Assembly (NCBI RefSeq): GCF_052324685.1 | Contig: NC_135226.1 | Coordinates: 16,331,384 to 16,395,383 of the forward strand | Source: Brachyhypopomus gauderio | Lineage: Eukaryota; Chordata; Actinopteri; Gymnotiformes; Hypopomidae | Reading direction: 5' to 3' | Length of the DNA: 64,000 bases | Translations under genes and position numbers: made by a program | Shown here: piece after piece, positions 46,887 through 57,800 of the stretch | Numbering within the stretch: the first letter of the stretch is position 1 | Layout: every line of letters begins with the position of its first letter | The notes under the pieces: model-generated | The model's input: only the letters and a program-made list of their open reading frames with translations | The model's database searches: none | Told to the model about the DNA's origin: nothing

Positions 46887-47538
46887 CTGACCAGTTAGGT
46901 AGCAAGTGTTGCCGTGAGTCCATCGGATCTGCTGGCTGATCGTAAGCTGCATGGCGACTAGCGATAGGCCTCTGAGTTGGTGAGGTGAGCTGGGCTGTAG
47001 CCGTAATTGGCAGTGTTGGTGGGCGGCTGGGAGGTAATATCGTGTTATGCTCTGCTAAGAAATGTTTTCTTAATGATTTTGGATTGCGGGTGTACACGGG
47101 TTTGATGTGTGATTGTGCTAATTCTAATTTTGTTGGTGTGTAGAGCGAACCAGCCAGCCCTTAACTTTTATTGCCTTTATTGCACCTCTCCCAGTCAGGT
47201 GTCCTGTGTTGTCGGACGGCAGAGCGGCCAGCCAGCAGGTTTGATGAGACCTGAGGAGCCTTAATTGGTGCTCCGGTTGTTGCATGGATGGCACTATTGT
47301 CCTTTTGTGAAGACTGTAGTCTTGTGACTTGGTTTTATGATTATGTATTTTATCCAGTCCTGTTAAATATTTGCTACTGGTAGTGATCAAAGTAACTGTG
47401 TATTCATTGTTCATTACAACCATTGTTAAATTAGAGTCCTGGGGGGTGGGGCCCCAGGTGGCGTAGTAAACGTTATCTATCTGCCAAATAGTAGCGGACG
47501 GAGTGAGCAAAGTGATGGCCGCCAGGCTACACATGCAA
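46232..47538. mobile_element. LTR-like insertion (possible solo LTR) inside the LINE
   Basis: About 1.3 kb of foreign sequence splits the LINE 3' part. It starts TGTGTAACC and near its right end has GGCTACACA, and CAGCA occurs at both edges (46227-46231 and 47539-47543) as a 5-bp duplication. It holds T-rich and (TA)n tracts and no clear protein domain; the 136-codon - strand frame at 47124-47534 is unrecognised. Exact right border is uncertain by a few bases. Confidence 0.5.
46826..46885. repeat. (TA)n microsatellite
   Basis: Continuous TA run of about 60 bases inside the LTR-like insertion. Confidence 0.95.
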
Positions 47539-47619
47539 CAGCATAAAGGATAGCACTCCCCACCACAGACTCATAAAAAATCCTAAGCATTGTCCTGCAG
47601 ATGTTGAAGGAACTCAAGA

Positions 47620-48299
47620 CGCCTCAAAAAGTAGAGACGACTTTGGCCCTTTCTGTAGAGTTTCGGTGTTTTTTACCCCTCTCCAGTTTATTGTATATGT
47701 ACACTCCAGGATATTTGTAGTACTCAACAGTGTCCACAATGACCCCACTGATGGACACAGGGGTCATGGGTGCCTTGTTCCGTCTTAGATCCACCACCAG
47801 CTCCTTCATCTTTGTTGTATTAAGCTGTAGACGGTTCAGCCCTGTACTCATCCTCATCACCTTTGCTGATGCATCCTACTTTTGCTGAGTCGTCAGAAAA
47901 TTGCTGAAGGTGGCAGGTCTCAGTCCGATAGCTGAAATCTGTGGTATAGAGGGTGAAGAGGAAGGAGAGGACAGTTCCCTGTGGTGCCTCGGTGTTGCTT
48001 ATCACACTATCCGACACAGTGTGCTGCAGGCGCACGTACTGAGGTCTGCCGGTCAGATAGTCTGTAATCCAGGACACGAGGGGGGTGTCTACATGCATCG
48101 TCATCAGCTTTTCACCCAGAAGAGCAGCCCAGATGGTATTAAATGCACTAGAGAAGAGAAAAAACATGATGCTTGCTGTGCTGGTTGGCTTTTCCAGGTG
48201 AGCGTAGACTCGGTCGAGCAGGTACATGACGTCTTTCACAACACAGGGACGCGCTGGAGACTTGGGCTCACGTTGAAGACATACTGCAGGACTCAACAC
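47620..48299 (-). pseudogene. reverse transcriptase of the L2-like LINE, broken
   Basis: Reads FSSAFNTI (the D/F-S-AFDTI block), LVSWITDYLTGRPQYV, APQGTVLSF and CHLQQFSDDSAKVGC, where the catalytic box is FSDD. Beyond 47820 the frame breaks and continues as LNTTKMKELVVDLRR in another frame. Wording matches fish L2/Rex-type LINEs. Not functional. Confidence 0.8.
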
Positions 48300-49312
48300 A
48301 GCTGGGTGGTGCAGGCTTTAAGCACCCTGGGGGGGACGCCATCGGAACCCACAGCCTTATTTGAGTGGAGTCTATTGAGCTGTCTCCTCACCTGGTCAGC
48401 AGTGAGGGTCACTGTGGGGATGGTTTGTGGAGGTGTGAGCTGGGCTATCACAGGAGGGTGGGCAGGCAATCAAGGATTGGAGGGAGGGAGGGTGAGTGGA
48501 GTGGGCTGCAGGGAACAGCCAGAAGTAGAGTCAGGATAAGGGATGGCAGAGCCTGTAGTATCAAACTTGTTAACTGGTTTAGTTCATTGGCCCTGTCTTC
48601 ACTGCCCTCAACTACTCTGTCTTTGGACCTGAAAACAGTGATGGTCCTCATTCCACTCCAAACCTCCCTGATGTTGTTCTGCTGGAGTTTACATTTCAAC
48701 TTTCTCCTGTAATTGTCTTTTCCCACTCTGATTGTGGTCTTTAGCTTCCCTTGGATTGTTCTCACCTCTTTGGCTGCAATTCTGAATGCCCTCTTCTTGT
48801 CGTTAAGGAGGGACTTAATGTCCTTTGTTACTCATGGTTTGTTGTTTGGGTAACAATTTACAGTCCTGGTTGGGACAATGGAGTCCACACAGAAGTTGAT
48901 GTAGTCCATTATGCACTCACTAAGCCCGTCGATGTCCTCTCCGTGCGGCTCACAGAGTGCCAGGTAGTCTGTAGTCTCGAAGCAGGCCTGCAGTACCTCA
49001 TGAGTCACCTCTGACCATCTCCTCACTGTCCTCGTGGTCACAGGTTGGCTCTTAACAATAGGCACATACCAGGGGCTGAGGTGTACCAGGTTGTGGTCAG
49101 ATCTACCCAGAGGGGGGAGCAGCTGTATGCATCTTTAACATTGCAGTACAGCAGATCCAGTGTTCGCTCCTCTCTGGTGGGACAGTCCACATACTGAAAT
49201 AAGTTCGGTAGTGCCTTCGCCAAAGTGATGTGATTAAAATCGCCTGAAATGACTATAAGGCATTTGGGTGGTGGACTTGGAGACTTGCTATAGATGAGTG
49301 GATAGCATCACA

Positions 49313-49708
49313 TCACACGCTGACGTCGGGTTTGAAGAGGGGGGAATATAAACAGCCACCATGACCTGTGAGAACTCCCGCGGTATAGTAATATGGTCGA
49401 AGTCTTACAGCAAGCAGTTCAAAATTGGGGCAACAGATCCTATCCTTGATGGTTATGTGACCAGTGTCACACCAGCGGTTATTAATAAGTATGGTGAGAC
49501 CTCCCTCCTTCCTTTTCTCACTCGCTGCGCTGCACCGGTCGGCACGAACAGTCTGAAATCCCTCCACGGAAACGATGTTATCGGGAATGTCCTGGTGTAG
49601 CCATGTCTCCGTAAAGCACATTAAGCTACATTCTCGGTACTCCCGCTGACTCCTTTTTAATGCTGCAAGTTCGTCCATTTTATTCACCAGCAATCTCATG
49701 TTGCCCAT
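49313..49708 (-). pseudogene. endonuclease domain of the L2-like LINE, broken
   Basis: An APE-type endonuclease start: NKMDELAALKRSQREYRECS, then CFTETWLHQDIPD carrying the catalytic Glu in TETW, then GFQTVRADR. The later catalytic D-N and SDH blocks are in other frames. Confidence 0.75.
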
Positions 49709-50169
49709 ATCATCGGAGGACGTGCAGCTTATATGCTTTTTTTCTCCATAATTCGCCGTCGTCTCGCTCTCGCTTTAGCTGTGCGCTGGTTAGTTCCACT
49801 TCTGCATCCCCTGTGTGTTCGCCTCCTTAACTCTGCCGGGATTTGTGTTGTAAAGTCCGCAATGTCGGCCGGCTTCAGTGCAGCTGGTCCCGGCTGTACA
49901 CAGAGCGGACATGTTGCTGCGCCACGGTGAGTGAAAAAAGTATTTCCATGGCGAAAAAATAAACCAAAACACTCCCTACTAACATGATTCGAGAGGGCAC
50001 AGCTTCACAAAGTTGCCAACTAAGCATACATAGTTTAAATGAATAATAAATAAAGAAAAAATAAGAGCAGAAGAAAGCAGACGAGCAACTGTAACGGGCT
50101 GCATGCGCACTCGCGCTTGTGCACCAGAATATCCAGGGTAATGTCAGCTTACCACCAAGAAGGATGAAC

Positions 50170-50968
50170 CACATCCAACAGGATTAACTATGGACGCAAG
50201 AGGAAGCTGTCTGAAAGGGATGTTCAGGTGCTAACCCGGATTGTATCCAAAAAACATATAACCACGGCTGCCCATATCACGGCAAAATTAAATGTGCACC
50301 TCAATTCTCCTGTTTCCACCAACACTGTCCGTTGGGAGTTCCACAGGGTCAATATACACGGCTGGGCTGCTATAGCCAAATCTTTGGTCATTCGTGCCAA
50401 TGCCAGACGTTGGTTTCAATGTCGCAAGGAGCACAAATCTTGGGCTGTGGACAATGTGAAATGTGGTGTTCTCTGATGAGTCCACCTTTACTTTTCTGCA
50501 TGTTGGGAAATCAGTACAGTGTGGAGAAGCCCCAAAGAAGTGTACCACCCATACTGTTGCATGACCAGAGTGAAACATGGGGGTGGATCAGTGATGGTTT
50601 GGGCTGCCATATCATGGCATCCCCTTGGCCCAATACTTGTGCTAGATGGGAGCGTCACAGCCAAGGACTACTGAACCATTCTGGAGGACCATGTGCATTC
50701 AATGGTTCAAACATTGTATACTGAAGGTGGTGCTGTGTATCAGGATGACAATGCACCAATACACACAGCAAGACTGGTGAAAGATTGGTTTGATGAACAT
50801 GAAAGTGAAGTTGAACATCTCCCATGGCCTGCACAGTCACCAGATCTAAATAATATTGAGCCACTTTGGGGAGTTTTGGAGGAGCATTCAAGAAACGATT
50901 TCCTCCACCAGCACCATGTAGTGACCAGGCCACTATCCTGCAAGAAGAATGGCTTAAAATCCATCTGA
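50170..50968 (+). pseudogene. Tc1-like transposase, C-terminal part, broken
   Basis: Two open pieces: RKLSERDVQVLTRIVSKKHI (second DNA-binding helix-turn-helix) with NTVRWEFHR, ending at a stop near 50476, and VYQDDNAPIHTARLVKDWF with PWPAQSPDLNNIEPLW, the second and third catalytic blocks of the DDE domain. The N-terminus is on the far side of the LINE. Confidence 0.85.
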
Positions 50969-51105
50969 CCGCTGTGCAGGACTTGTATATGACATTCCCA
51001 AAATGAATTGATGCTGTATTGGCCAGAAAAGGAGGCCCTACATCATACTAATAAATTATTGTGGTCTAAAACAAGGTGTTTCAGTTTCATTGTCCAACCC
51101 CTATA

Positions 51106-51784
51106 GTTCAAAGCAGTACCAGTTAGGCCGCCCCAGTCTCTTAGACAATTTATCAGTGTACAATGGTCTACGGTGCCCAAACCAGTGCTAACATCAATAA
51201 GAAGTATAGGTTGACTAGACGGGTTACCCTCATCAGTAACAGTTTAGTCTAAGATCAGGCGTTGTTTGCCGATATACAGTTTTGTATGTTAGCACGAACA
51301 AAGCCTTTGGTAAGGTCTTGAATTGTTGCATGTCACACATGCCAACTGGCCAACCATGCAGGTTATGCAGCCTACCCCACTAAGTTCCATTCAGGTAATG
51401 AGTGAGCCCCTGGACCCTGCCTGCATGGGATCCTTATCTGCATCTCTTCATCTCTGCATGAAGGTCTGGAGTAGAGACCACAGGGGTGCTTCCTTGTTCC
51501 AGTGTGTGAGGTATCCACAGAAAATATATGCACTGCAAAATGAAAACAATGCTCATGCAGATCTTGCAATGTTGCACTTTGCTTAGTTGGGAACCTGTTG
51601 TGCTTCAGAGTGACATGGCCAGAGTATAAAAAATACATAATTTTAATACAAGATTCCTAGCTGTACATCATTTTACATTGTAGACCTAAACAATGGGGAA
51701 GATGGCGGTGAATTACAGTACGTGTATATGAGAAGTGGCGAATGATTGGAGATCAACTCACTCTCCCATGTTGGTCTCCGACTG
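51106..51784. other. spacer between Tc1 element and OR4 unit
   Basis: No recognised gene or element. This DNA separates the two copies of the segmental duplication. Confidence 0.5.
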
Positions 51785-51799
51785 ATTCTGCAGATGCCA

Positions 51800-51846
51800 G
51801 TAGGAATACAACATAACCTCAAGAGAGCACAACAGGGTGTATATAG
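51800..51846 (+). promoter_or_regulatory. conserved upstream block of OR4 with TATA element
   Basis: TAGGAATACAACATAACCTC, AACAGGG, then TATATAG at 51840-51846; weaker match than OR2 and OR3. About 620 bases before the start codon. Confidence 0.5.
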
Positions 51847-51892
51847 ATGCAGTAACGTGAAAATGTTATCAGGTTAGGATGCATGAAACAGG

Positions 51893-51936
51893 TGTACCAG
51901 CAGTAGATGTACCAGCAGTAAACAGGTGTACCAGCA
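51893..51936. repeat. three-unit minisatellite TGTACCAGCA
   Basis: TGTACCAGCA occurs three times with short spacers just downstream of the OR4 TATA element, and is absent from the OR3 copy. Confidence 0.85.
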
Positions 51937-52462
51937 ATACATTGTGGTCTAAAGAGAAAAATGTATGCCTTGACTGACCATTTTCTCATAGATTCAGAGT
52001 GTAGTATATGTATTTGATACAATGTTGAGTTTTAATGTAAATCACAGGTACTATAGCGACACATCTTAGGACTGCTAGGAATGCAAGAGGTAATTCTACC
52101 AAATAGCCATTGATCATTTTTTCAGAAGTGCATTAAGGCTTAATACAACAGAAAATATTTTAGATATTTGAGTTACTTTACCATTATAAGTACTGAACAT
52201 AAATAAAGCTATGCATTTATAAATGGTGGCATATAACAAGAATAGTGCTGCTGTAATATTAAATGTATACCGGTATTGGTCTTGCTGTTGAACTATACAC
52301 AAATGTATTTTCTACTTAAATAAATAGTAGTACTTGAAATCCACCTGTGACTAGTGGCAGCACTGAATTAACCAGTCTCATAGTTGTAGACTTGTTTTGA
52401 CAATAGCTACATTAAAATTACTACATGATTTTGTACCTGACTACCATCTTGCTTTGTTCAGC

Positions 52463-53407
52463 ATGCAGAATCTTACTGCAGGAAATATTTCATTCACAAC
52501 TTTCAAATTCATTTTCTATACTTTGGGGGAATGGAGGCCTCTTCTTTTCATTCCACATTTCCTGATGTTTTTATTATCTACTGTCTCAAACTCCACTCTT
52601 ATATATTTAATTATATCTCAGAAAACATTGCACTCTCCTATGCATGTACTAATAGGCCTACTGGCTTTGCTTGACTTGTGTTCTCCAATATTTATTATAC
52701 CCAATATGCTACTCAGCTTTCTTTTTAACTGGGACTCGATTTCTCTTACAGGCTGTTTAATACAAATGTTTTGCATTCATTATATTTGTTCATTTCAGTC
52801 TACTCTTCTGTTGTGGATGGCATTGGATCGGTTCTTTGCCATATGCAGACCTCTTTATTATCACAAACATATGGAAGTCCCTAATTTCCTTAAATTTGTC
52901 ATTGCACCACTTATTAGAAATTTAAGTTTAGTTGTTTTAATTGTCGCTTTGGCTGGAAGATTGTCTTTCTGTGGGACAAATGAAATACATCACTGTTTTT
53001 GTGAACACATGGCATTGGTCCAGCTGGGCTGTGGAGATATTTCTATTAACAACATAATAGGACTTACAGCTGTTTTTCTGATACCAACTGTAGATTTTGT
53101 TTTCATTGCAACATCCTATGTAATGATATTTACTTCTGTAATGAAATCTGGAAAGTCTCATTTAAAAGCTATTAACACTTGTGTTACACATATCTTTGTC
53201 ATAATAGTTAGTTTGTCATGTGTTTTAATTGCTTTTTTGTCATACAGAATAAGAAATGAGTTCTCTTCAGGAAGCAGAATTTTTCTGAGTACATTGTACA
53301 TACTTTTTCCAAGCTGTTTTAACCCAATTATTTATGGAGTAAGGACAAAAGAAATAAGAGAACAGTTTCTAAAATTCATTAAAAATATAAATATTTTATC
53401 ACCGTGA
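52463..53407 (+). CDS. olfactory receptor (OR4), intact
   Basis: A single-exon 314-residue odorant receptor. The first ATG (MQNLTAGNISF) aligns with the OR2 and OR3 starts; the frame is open further upstream but without an ATG. Motifs: NLT and NIS glycosylation sites, SPMHVLIGLLALLDL in TM2, MALDRFFAICRPLYY ending TM3, CFCEHMALVQLGCGD in the second outer loop (OR1-OR3 have LACGD), KAINTCVTHIF entering TM6, NPIIYGVRTKEIREQ in TM7. A 3-bp deletion near the N-terminus turns the KFSGFYTLGEW of its relatives into KFIFYTLGEW. It is the duplicate of OR3. Confidence 0.95.
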   Translation: MQNLTAGNISFTTFKFIFYTLGEWRPLLFIPHFLMFLLSTVSNSTLIYLIISQKTLHSPMHVLIGLLALLDLCSPIFIIPNMLLSFLFNWDSISLTGCLIQMFCIHYICSFQSTLLLWMALDRFFAICRPLYYHKHMEVPNFLKFVIAPLIRNLSLVVLIVALAGRLSFCGTNEIHHCFCEHMALVQLGCGDISINNIIGLTAVFLIPTVDFVFIATSYVMIFTSVMKSGKSHLKAINTCVTHIFVIIVSLSCVLIAFLSYRIRNEFSSGSRIFLSTLYILFPSCFNPIIYGVRTKEIREQFLKFIKNINILSP

Positions 53408-54681
53408 CCATAACCATTGTTCCTTTCAATCACATTTTGAAACTTGCATCAAAAGTTTATTTTAAAATGAAAGAATGACATTTATATATTTTTGTGATTG
53501 TATTTCTCAAATGATGTTTAGGCACCCTAAATACAAGTTAAAGTTAAACACAGAGTGCTTTCTTCTTTTTATTATGTTATCACATTATGAAATTGTAAAC
53601 CTACGACACTTGTAAGCAAAGAGAAGCAGTGTTGTGGCATGAAGAAGTAATTCTAGTTACATGTTGGATCTTCTGACTGCTTTTATTTTAACAACCTCTG
53701 AATACTTTTTATTACAATATCATGATTTCATATTGAATAATGCTTGCTTCATTTATAAATCTGATTTATAAAAAGTCCTGTTTAACAGCATCCAGTGTAT
53801 TTCTCACATTATTAAATGTTATGGTGCAAAATACAATTATTATACCAATGGTTTTCATTTAGAAGTAGCAGACATTATACAAATGTTGAATTCTACTTAT
53901 AAGCAATGCTGAAAATAAAAAAATAAATAAACCTTTCAGGCAGTTCATTGTTTATGTTGTTTTTGTGACATTTGTGCAAATGTATCTTTCTTTACAGTTT
54001 CAGTTTAAGTTCTACTTCAAGCTAGAACAATCACAGTATATACACAATTATGGCAGCCTTCCAAGTTAAATGATGATTAGTTTTAGTATAACTAAAATGA
54101 TAAACACCTTGCTGGAATGTCTGAAGAAGCAGGTCCTAAATCATTACAAACCCTGATGCTGCTTTTCTGTGCTGTTTGAATGATGTCCAGTGATGTCAGT
54201 AACGCGTTACTCTAATCTTACCACTTTTTTCGGTAACGAGTAATATAACGCGCTACTATTTCCAGTCCAGTAATCAGATTAAAGTTACTTATCCAAATAA
54301 CGGTGCGTTACTATTTTTATTTTCCCTAGTAAAAATATATATTTTTGCTTTCTTCTTGGCTCAGTTCTACTTTTGCGTCTAACCGTAGCGCACGACTCGC
54401 ATGCTGCGCGCGACCCTGTGAGAGCGCGAGCACGTTTTACACGTCATTTTTTTTGCAGTGTTCTCCCGTAACGATCTGTGGTAGTATAAAGAAACACCCC
54501 TCAAAAACAGGGGAAGGGACATTTACATGAAGAATTTTTTTTTTTTTTTCAATTCTTTATTTTGTGACAAACATATGTTATCTTAGTATACATCATCAAA
54601 GTCAATGTTGTCACTTAGAACATTTTGTGCATTTATAAGATTATGGAAAACAAAAAAAAATAAAATAAAAATAAGCACACC

Positions 54682-54685
<4 letters not shown>

Positions 54686-54739
<54 letters not shown>
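54686..54739. repeat. (TA)n microsatellite in L1 3' UTR
   Basis: TA run of about 54 bases between the L1 ORF2 stop and the A tail. Confidence 0.95.
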
Positions 54740-54741
<2 letters not shown>

Positions 54742-54896
54742 GCATACACATACATTCACATACATACATATACACGTGCATACATACATACAAACAAATA
54801 ATCAGTCACATGTCTGGCAGGTGATAATTTTACCTTAATACTCGAGCATGGGAAAAAACTTCTAATTACATAATTAATATGAACAAACACTGATGT

Positions 54897-57800
54897 CTAC
54901 TCACTAGTTATTTCAACTAAATGTGGTCGTAAGGGCTTTACATAAGTTACCCATTTTAGCCATAACTTGCAGAATCTTTTCATTTGTAAACGGAGTGAAG
55001 AGGTAATTTTTTCTAAGATATAAATTTCGTTCACTAGATCAATCCAGTTATCTATTAAGGGGGGATCAGGTGTATACCAAGACCTTGTTATATTTTTTTT
55101 ACAAGCAGAGATCAGAACCCCAAACAAATGTTTTTCAGGCCTTTCCCACATCCAATTTCCCAGGTATAGAATCTCAAATTGAAATGGTATTTCCATATTA
55201 AATATTTCCATCAATGCTTTATGAACAGCTAGCCAATAGTCCTGTATCACGGTACATTCCCAGAATATATGCCAATGATTAGCCATCCGATTCCCACATT
55301 GTCTCCAGCATGTTGCATTCCCAGTAAAATGTGCCTTTTGTTGTGGAGTAGTAAAGAAACGTACTAGACATTTCCATCCAAATTCACGCCATATATATGA
55401 GTTGGTATGTTTCCATTGAGATTCACAAACTTTGTGCCATTCTTCTTCTGAAATAACAAAGTTGCCTTCTTTCTCCCATTTATTTTTAATATATTGTGTA
55501 GAATGAGATTTTACCATTGTAAAGCCCTTGTACAATCTAGAAATTATGCCTTTACACAGTCTAGATGAATATGCATCAACCATTATTTGTATCATAGGTT
55601 CGTTCATGTCTGGAGTTTTCAGTTTTATTTTATGATCAAAATAATGGCATATCTGGAGATATCTGAAAAAATCTTGTTTTTCTAATCCGTATTTTTCTGT
55701 CAATGTCTGGAAATCGTGCAACTGGCCCTTTTCTGTTAATGAATAGTATGTCGTTATCCCTTTAGTTAACCAATATTTAAATCTATTATCCATTTTATTA
55801 GGCTTAAAATCCTTATCATAGGCACACCATCTAAATATTCTAAGTTTTTCACATAATTTGTATTCCTCTTTAACTGTACTCCAAATTTGTAATTCAGATT
55901 TCATCCAGGGATTTTGGATTTTATCCTCATATATTTTCCAATCATTTTCTGCTAATATTGCTTGCATTGGTGGATCTTTGATTATTGACAATTCAATATC
56001 TTTCCATCTAGCTTGATAATCTGGGTTACATAAGCAGATCAAGTATTTGATTTGGGCTGTGTAGAAATAATCTGTAAGATTTGGGAGAGCCATTCCACCT
56101 TTCTCCTTCAAAAGTTGTAATGTTTTGAACCTAATCCTGGGTCTCTTCCCCTGACATATGAATCTAGATATCATTTTATTCCATTCTGAAAATTGTTTTG
56201 GGATTATTTCTAATGGAAGAGCCTGGAATAAGAAGAGAAATCTTGGGAGGATATTCATTTTTACTGTGTCTATTCTGTGACTAAGATTTAGGAAGGATAT
56301 GGAGTTCCATCTCTGTATGTCAGCTTTAATTTTTGTTAAAAGGGGGTCATAATTTGTCTCTGTTAAGGTAAAAATGTCCTTTGGTATATTTATGCCGAGA
56401 TATTTTATTGTGTTCTGGTTCCATTTGAGGCTAAACTTGTCCAAGATCTTCTTGGAGGGCGTATAGTTAAAAACCAATATTTGAGTCTTCTGTACATTTA
56501 GTTTGTATCCAGCATATTTCCCAAAACGTTCCAGTAGGTCCATCAATTCAAGAAACGAGTTTGATGGTTCCTCCATGTACATCAGAACATCATCTGCATA
56601 AAGTGCAATCTTGTGTTGCTCCCCATGTATAGACACACCTTTAATTTTTTCTGTTTGACGTATCCATTGAGCGAGTGGTTCTATGTATAGGGCAAAGAGT
56701 AGAGGCGAGATTGGGCATCCCTGTCTTGTTCCCCGTTGTAATGTAATAGAGTCAGAGAGATATCCGTTTATTTTAATTTGTGCTTTTGGTTTATCATATA
56801 AAGTCTGAATTCCCTTAATAAATTGGTCATGAAATCCAAATCTTTTGAGAATGCTATATAAAAAGGACCAATTTACAGAGTCAAAAGCCTTTTCAGCATC
56901 CAGACTCACTAGACAGGCTTTTATTTTACGTTGCTGAATATGGTTCACTATGTGCAATGTACGTCTAATGTTATCATGGGTTTGTCTTTGTGGGACAAAC
57001 CCTGTTTGATCATTGTGTATGAGTTTGGGCAGGATCTTTTCTACTCTTCTGGCCAGGATTGCCGTATATAGCTTATAGTCCACGTTGAGAACCGAAATAG
57101 GTCTATATGATGCACAATCTGTTTTATCCTTTCCTTCCTTGGGAATGACTGAAATGATAGCCTCCCTCCATGAAGGTGGTATTCTACCTTCCAACAGTGC
57201 TGTATTACAAGTTTGAAGGAGATTCGGTATTAATTCAGATCTAAAAATCCTATACCATTCGGATGGAAAACCGTCCGGGCCCGGAGACTTATTGGCCTTC
57301 AACCTTGAAATGGCCTTCTGCAGTTCATCTTCCGTTATCTCTGCTGTCAATTCCAATTTTTCTTCTTCCGACAGGGTAGGTAAATGGAGGGATCCCAGGA
57401 AACTATCTATTTGCGGGTCATTCTCTGTGTGTGGTTGAGAATACAGTTCTCCATAGTAATTTTTAAAGGCTTTTTGTATCCCATCTCTGTCATATATTAA
57501 TATTTTAGAATCTTCTTCTCTAATTTTATAGATCATATTTTCTGATTCCTGTTTTTGTAATCTTCTTGCTAATAATTTGGTAGCCTTTGACCCTGACTCA
57601 TAATATTTTTGTTTTGTAAATAACATCTTTTTTTCTATTTCTTGCGTATATATTGCGTTTAATTTGTTCCTAATCATCTTTATTTTTGAAATTAGATTCG
57701 GGTTTTGTTTTGCTTTGTTTTTCATTTCCAGCTCTTTTAATTCTTTATTTAAGTCCAACAGTCTGGATTGTCTTATTTTCTTTTGATAAGCACAGTGGGC

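Larger units (their letters stand above)
45670..50129 (-). mobile_element. L2/CR1-like LINE inserted in the Tc1 element
   Basis: On the - strand, endonuclease (about 49708-49313) and reverse transcriptase (about 48299-47620) remnants precede a 3' end at about 45670. The 3' end, seen complete in duplication copy 2, reads GGGATCAATAAAGTATTCTG followed by a TGATTTTGATTCTGA tail. Tc1 sequence resumes at about 50130 with TATCC. It is interrupted by an LTR-like insertion. Clade assignment (L2-like) is from the protein wording. Confidence 0.8.
45431..51103 (+). mobile_element. Tc1-like transposon with nested insertions
   Basis: Ends: CAGGGGTTGGACAATGAAAC at 45431 and the same words inverted up to 51103, both next to TA (45429-45430, 51104-51105). 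The element's own DNA is about 1.2 kb (45431-45669 and 50130-51103). The rest is an inserted LINE. Confidence 0.9.

Noticed and set aside
47901-48539. 212-codon + strand frame
   Set aside because: It is antisense to the L2-like reverse transcriptase at 47820-48299.
51323-51586. 87-codon + strand frame before OR4
   Set aside because: No domain and no counterpart in the OR3 unit.
52397-52462. N-terminal extension of OR4
   Set aside because: The extended frame begins with TTG, not ATG; the ATG at 52463 aligns with OR2 and OR3.
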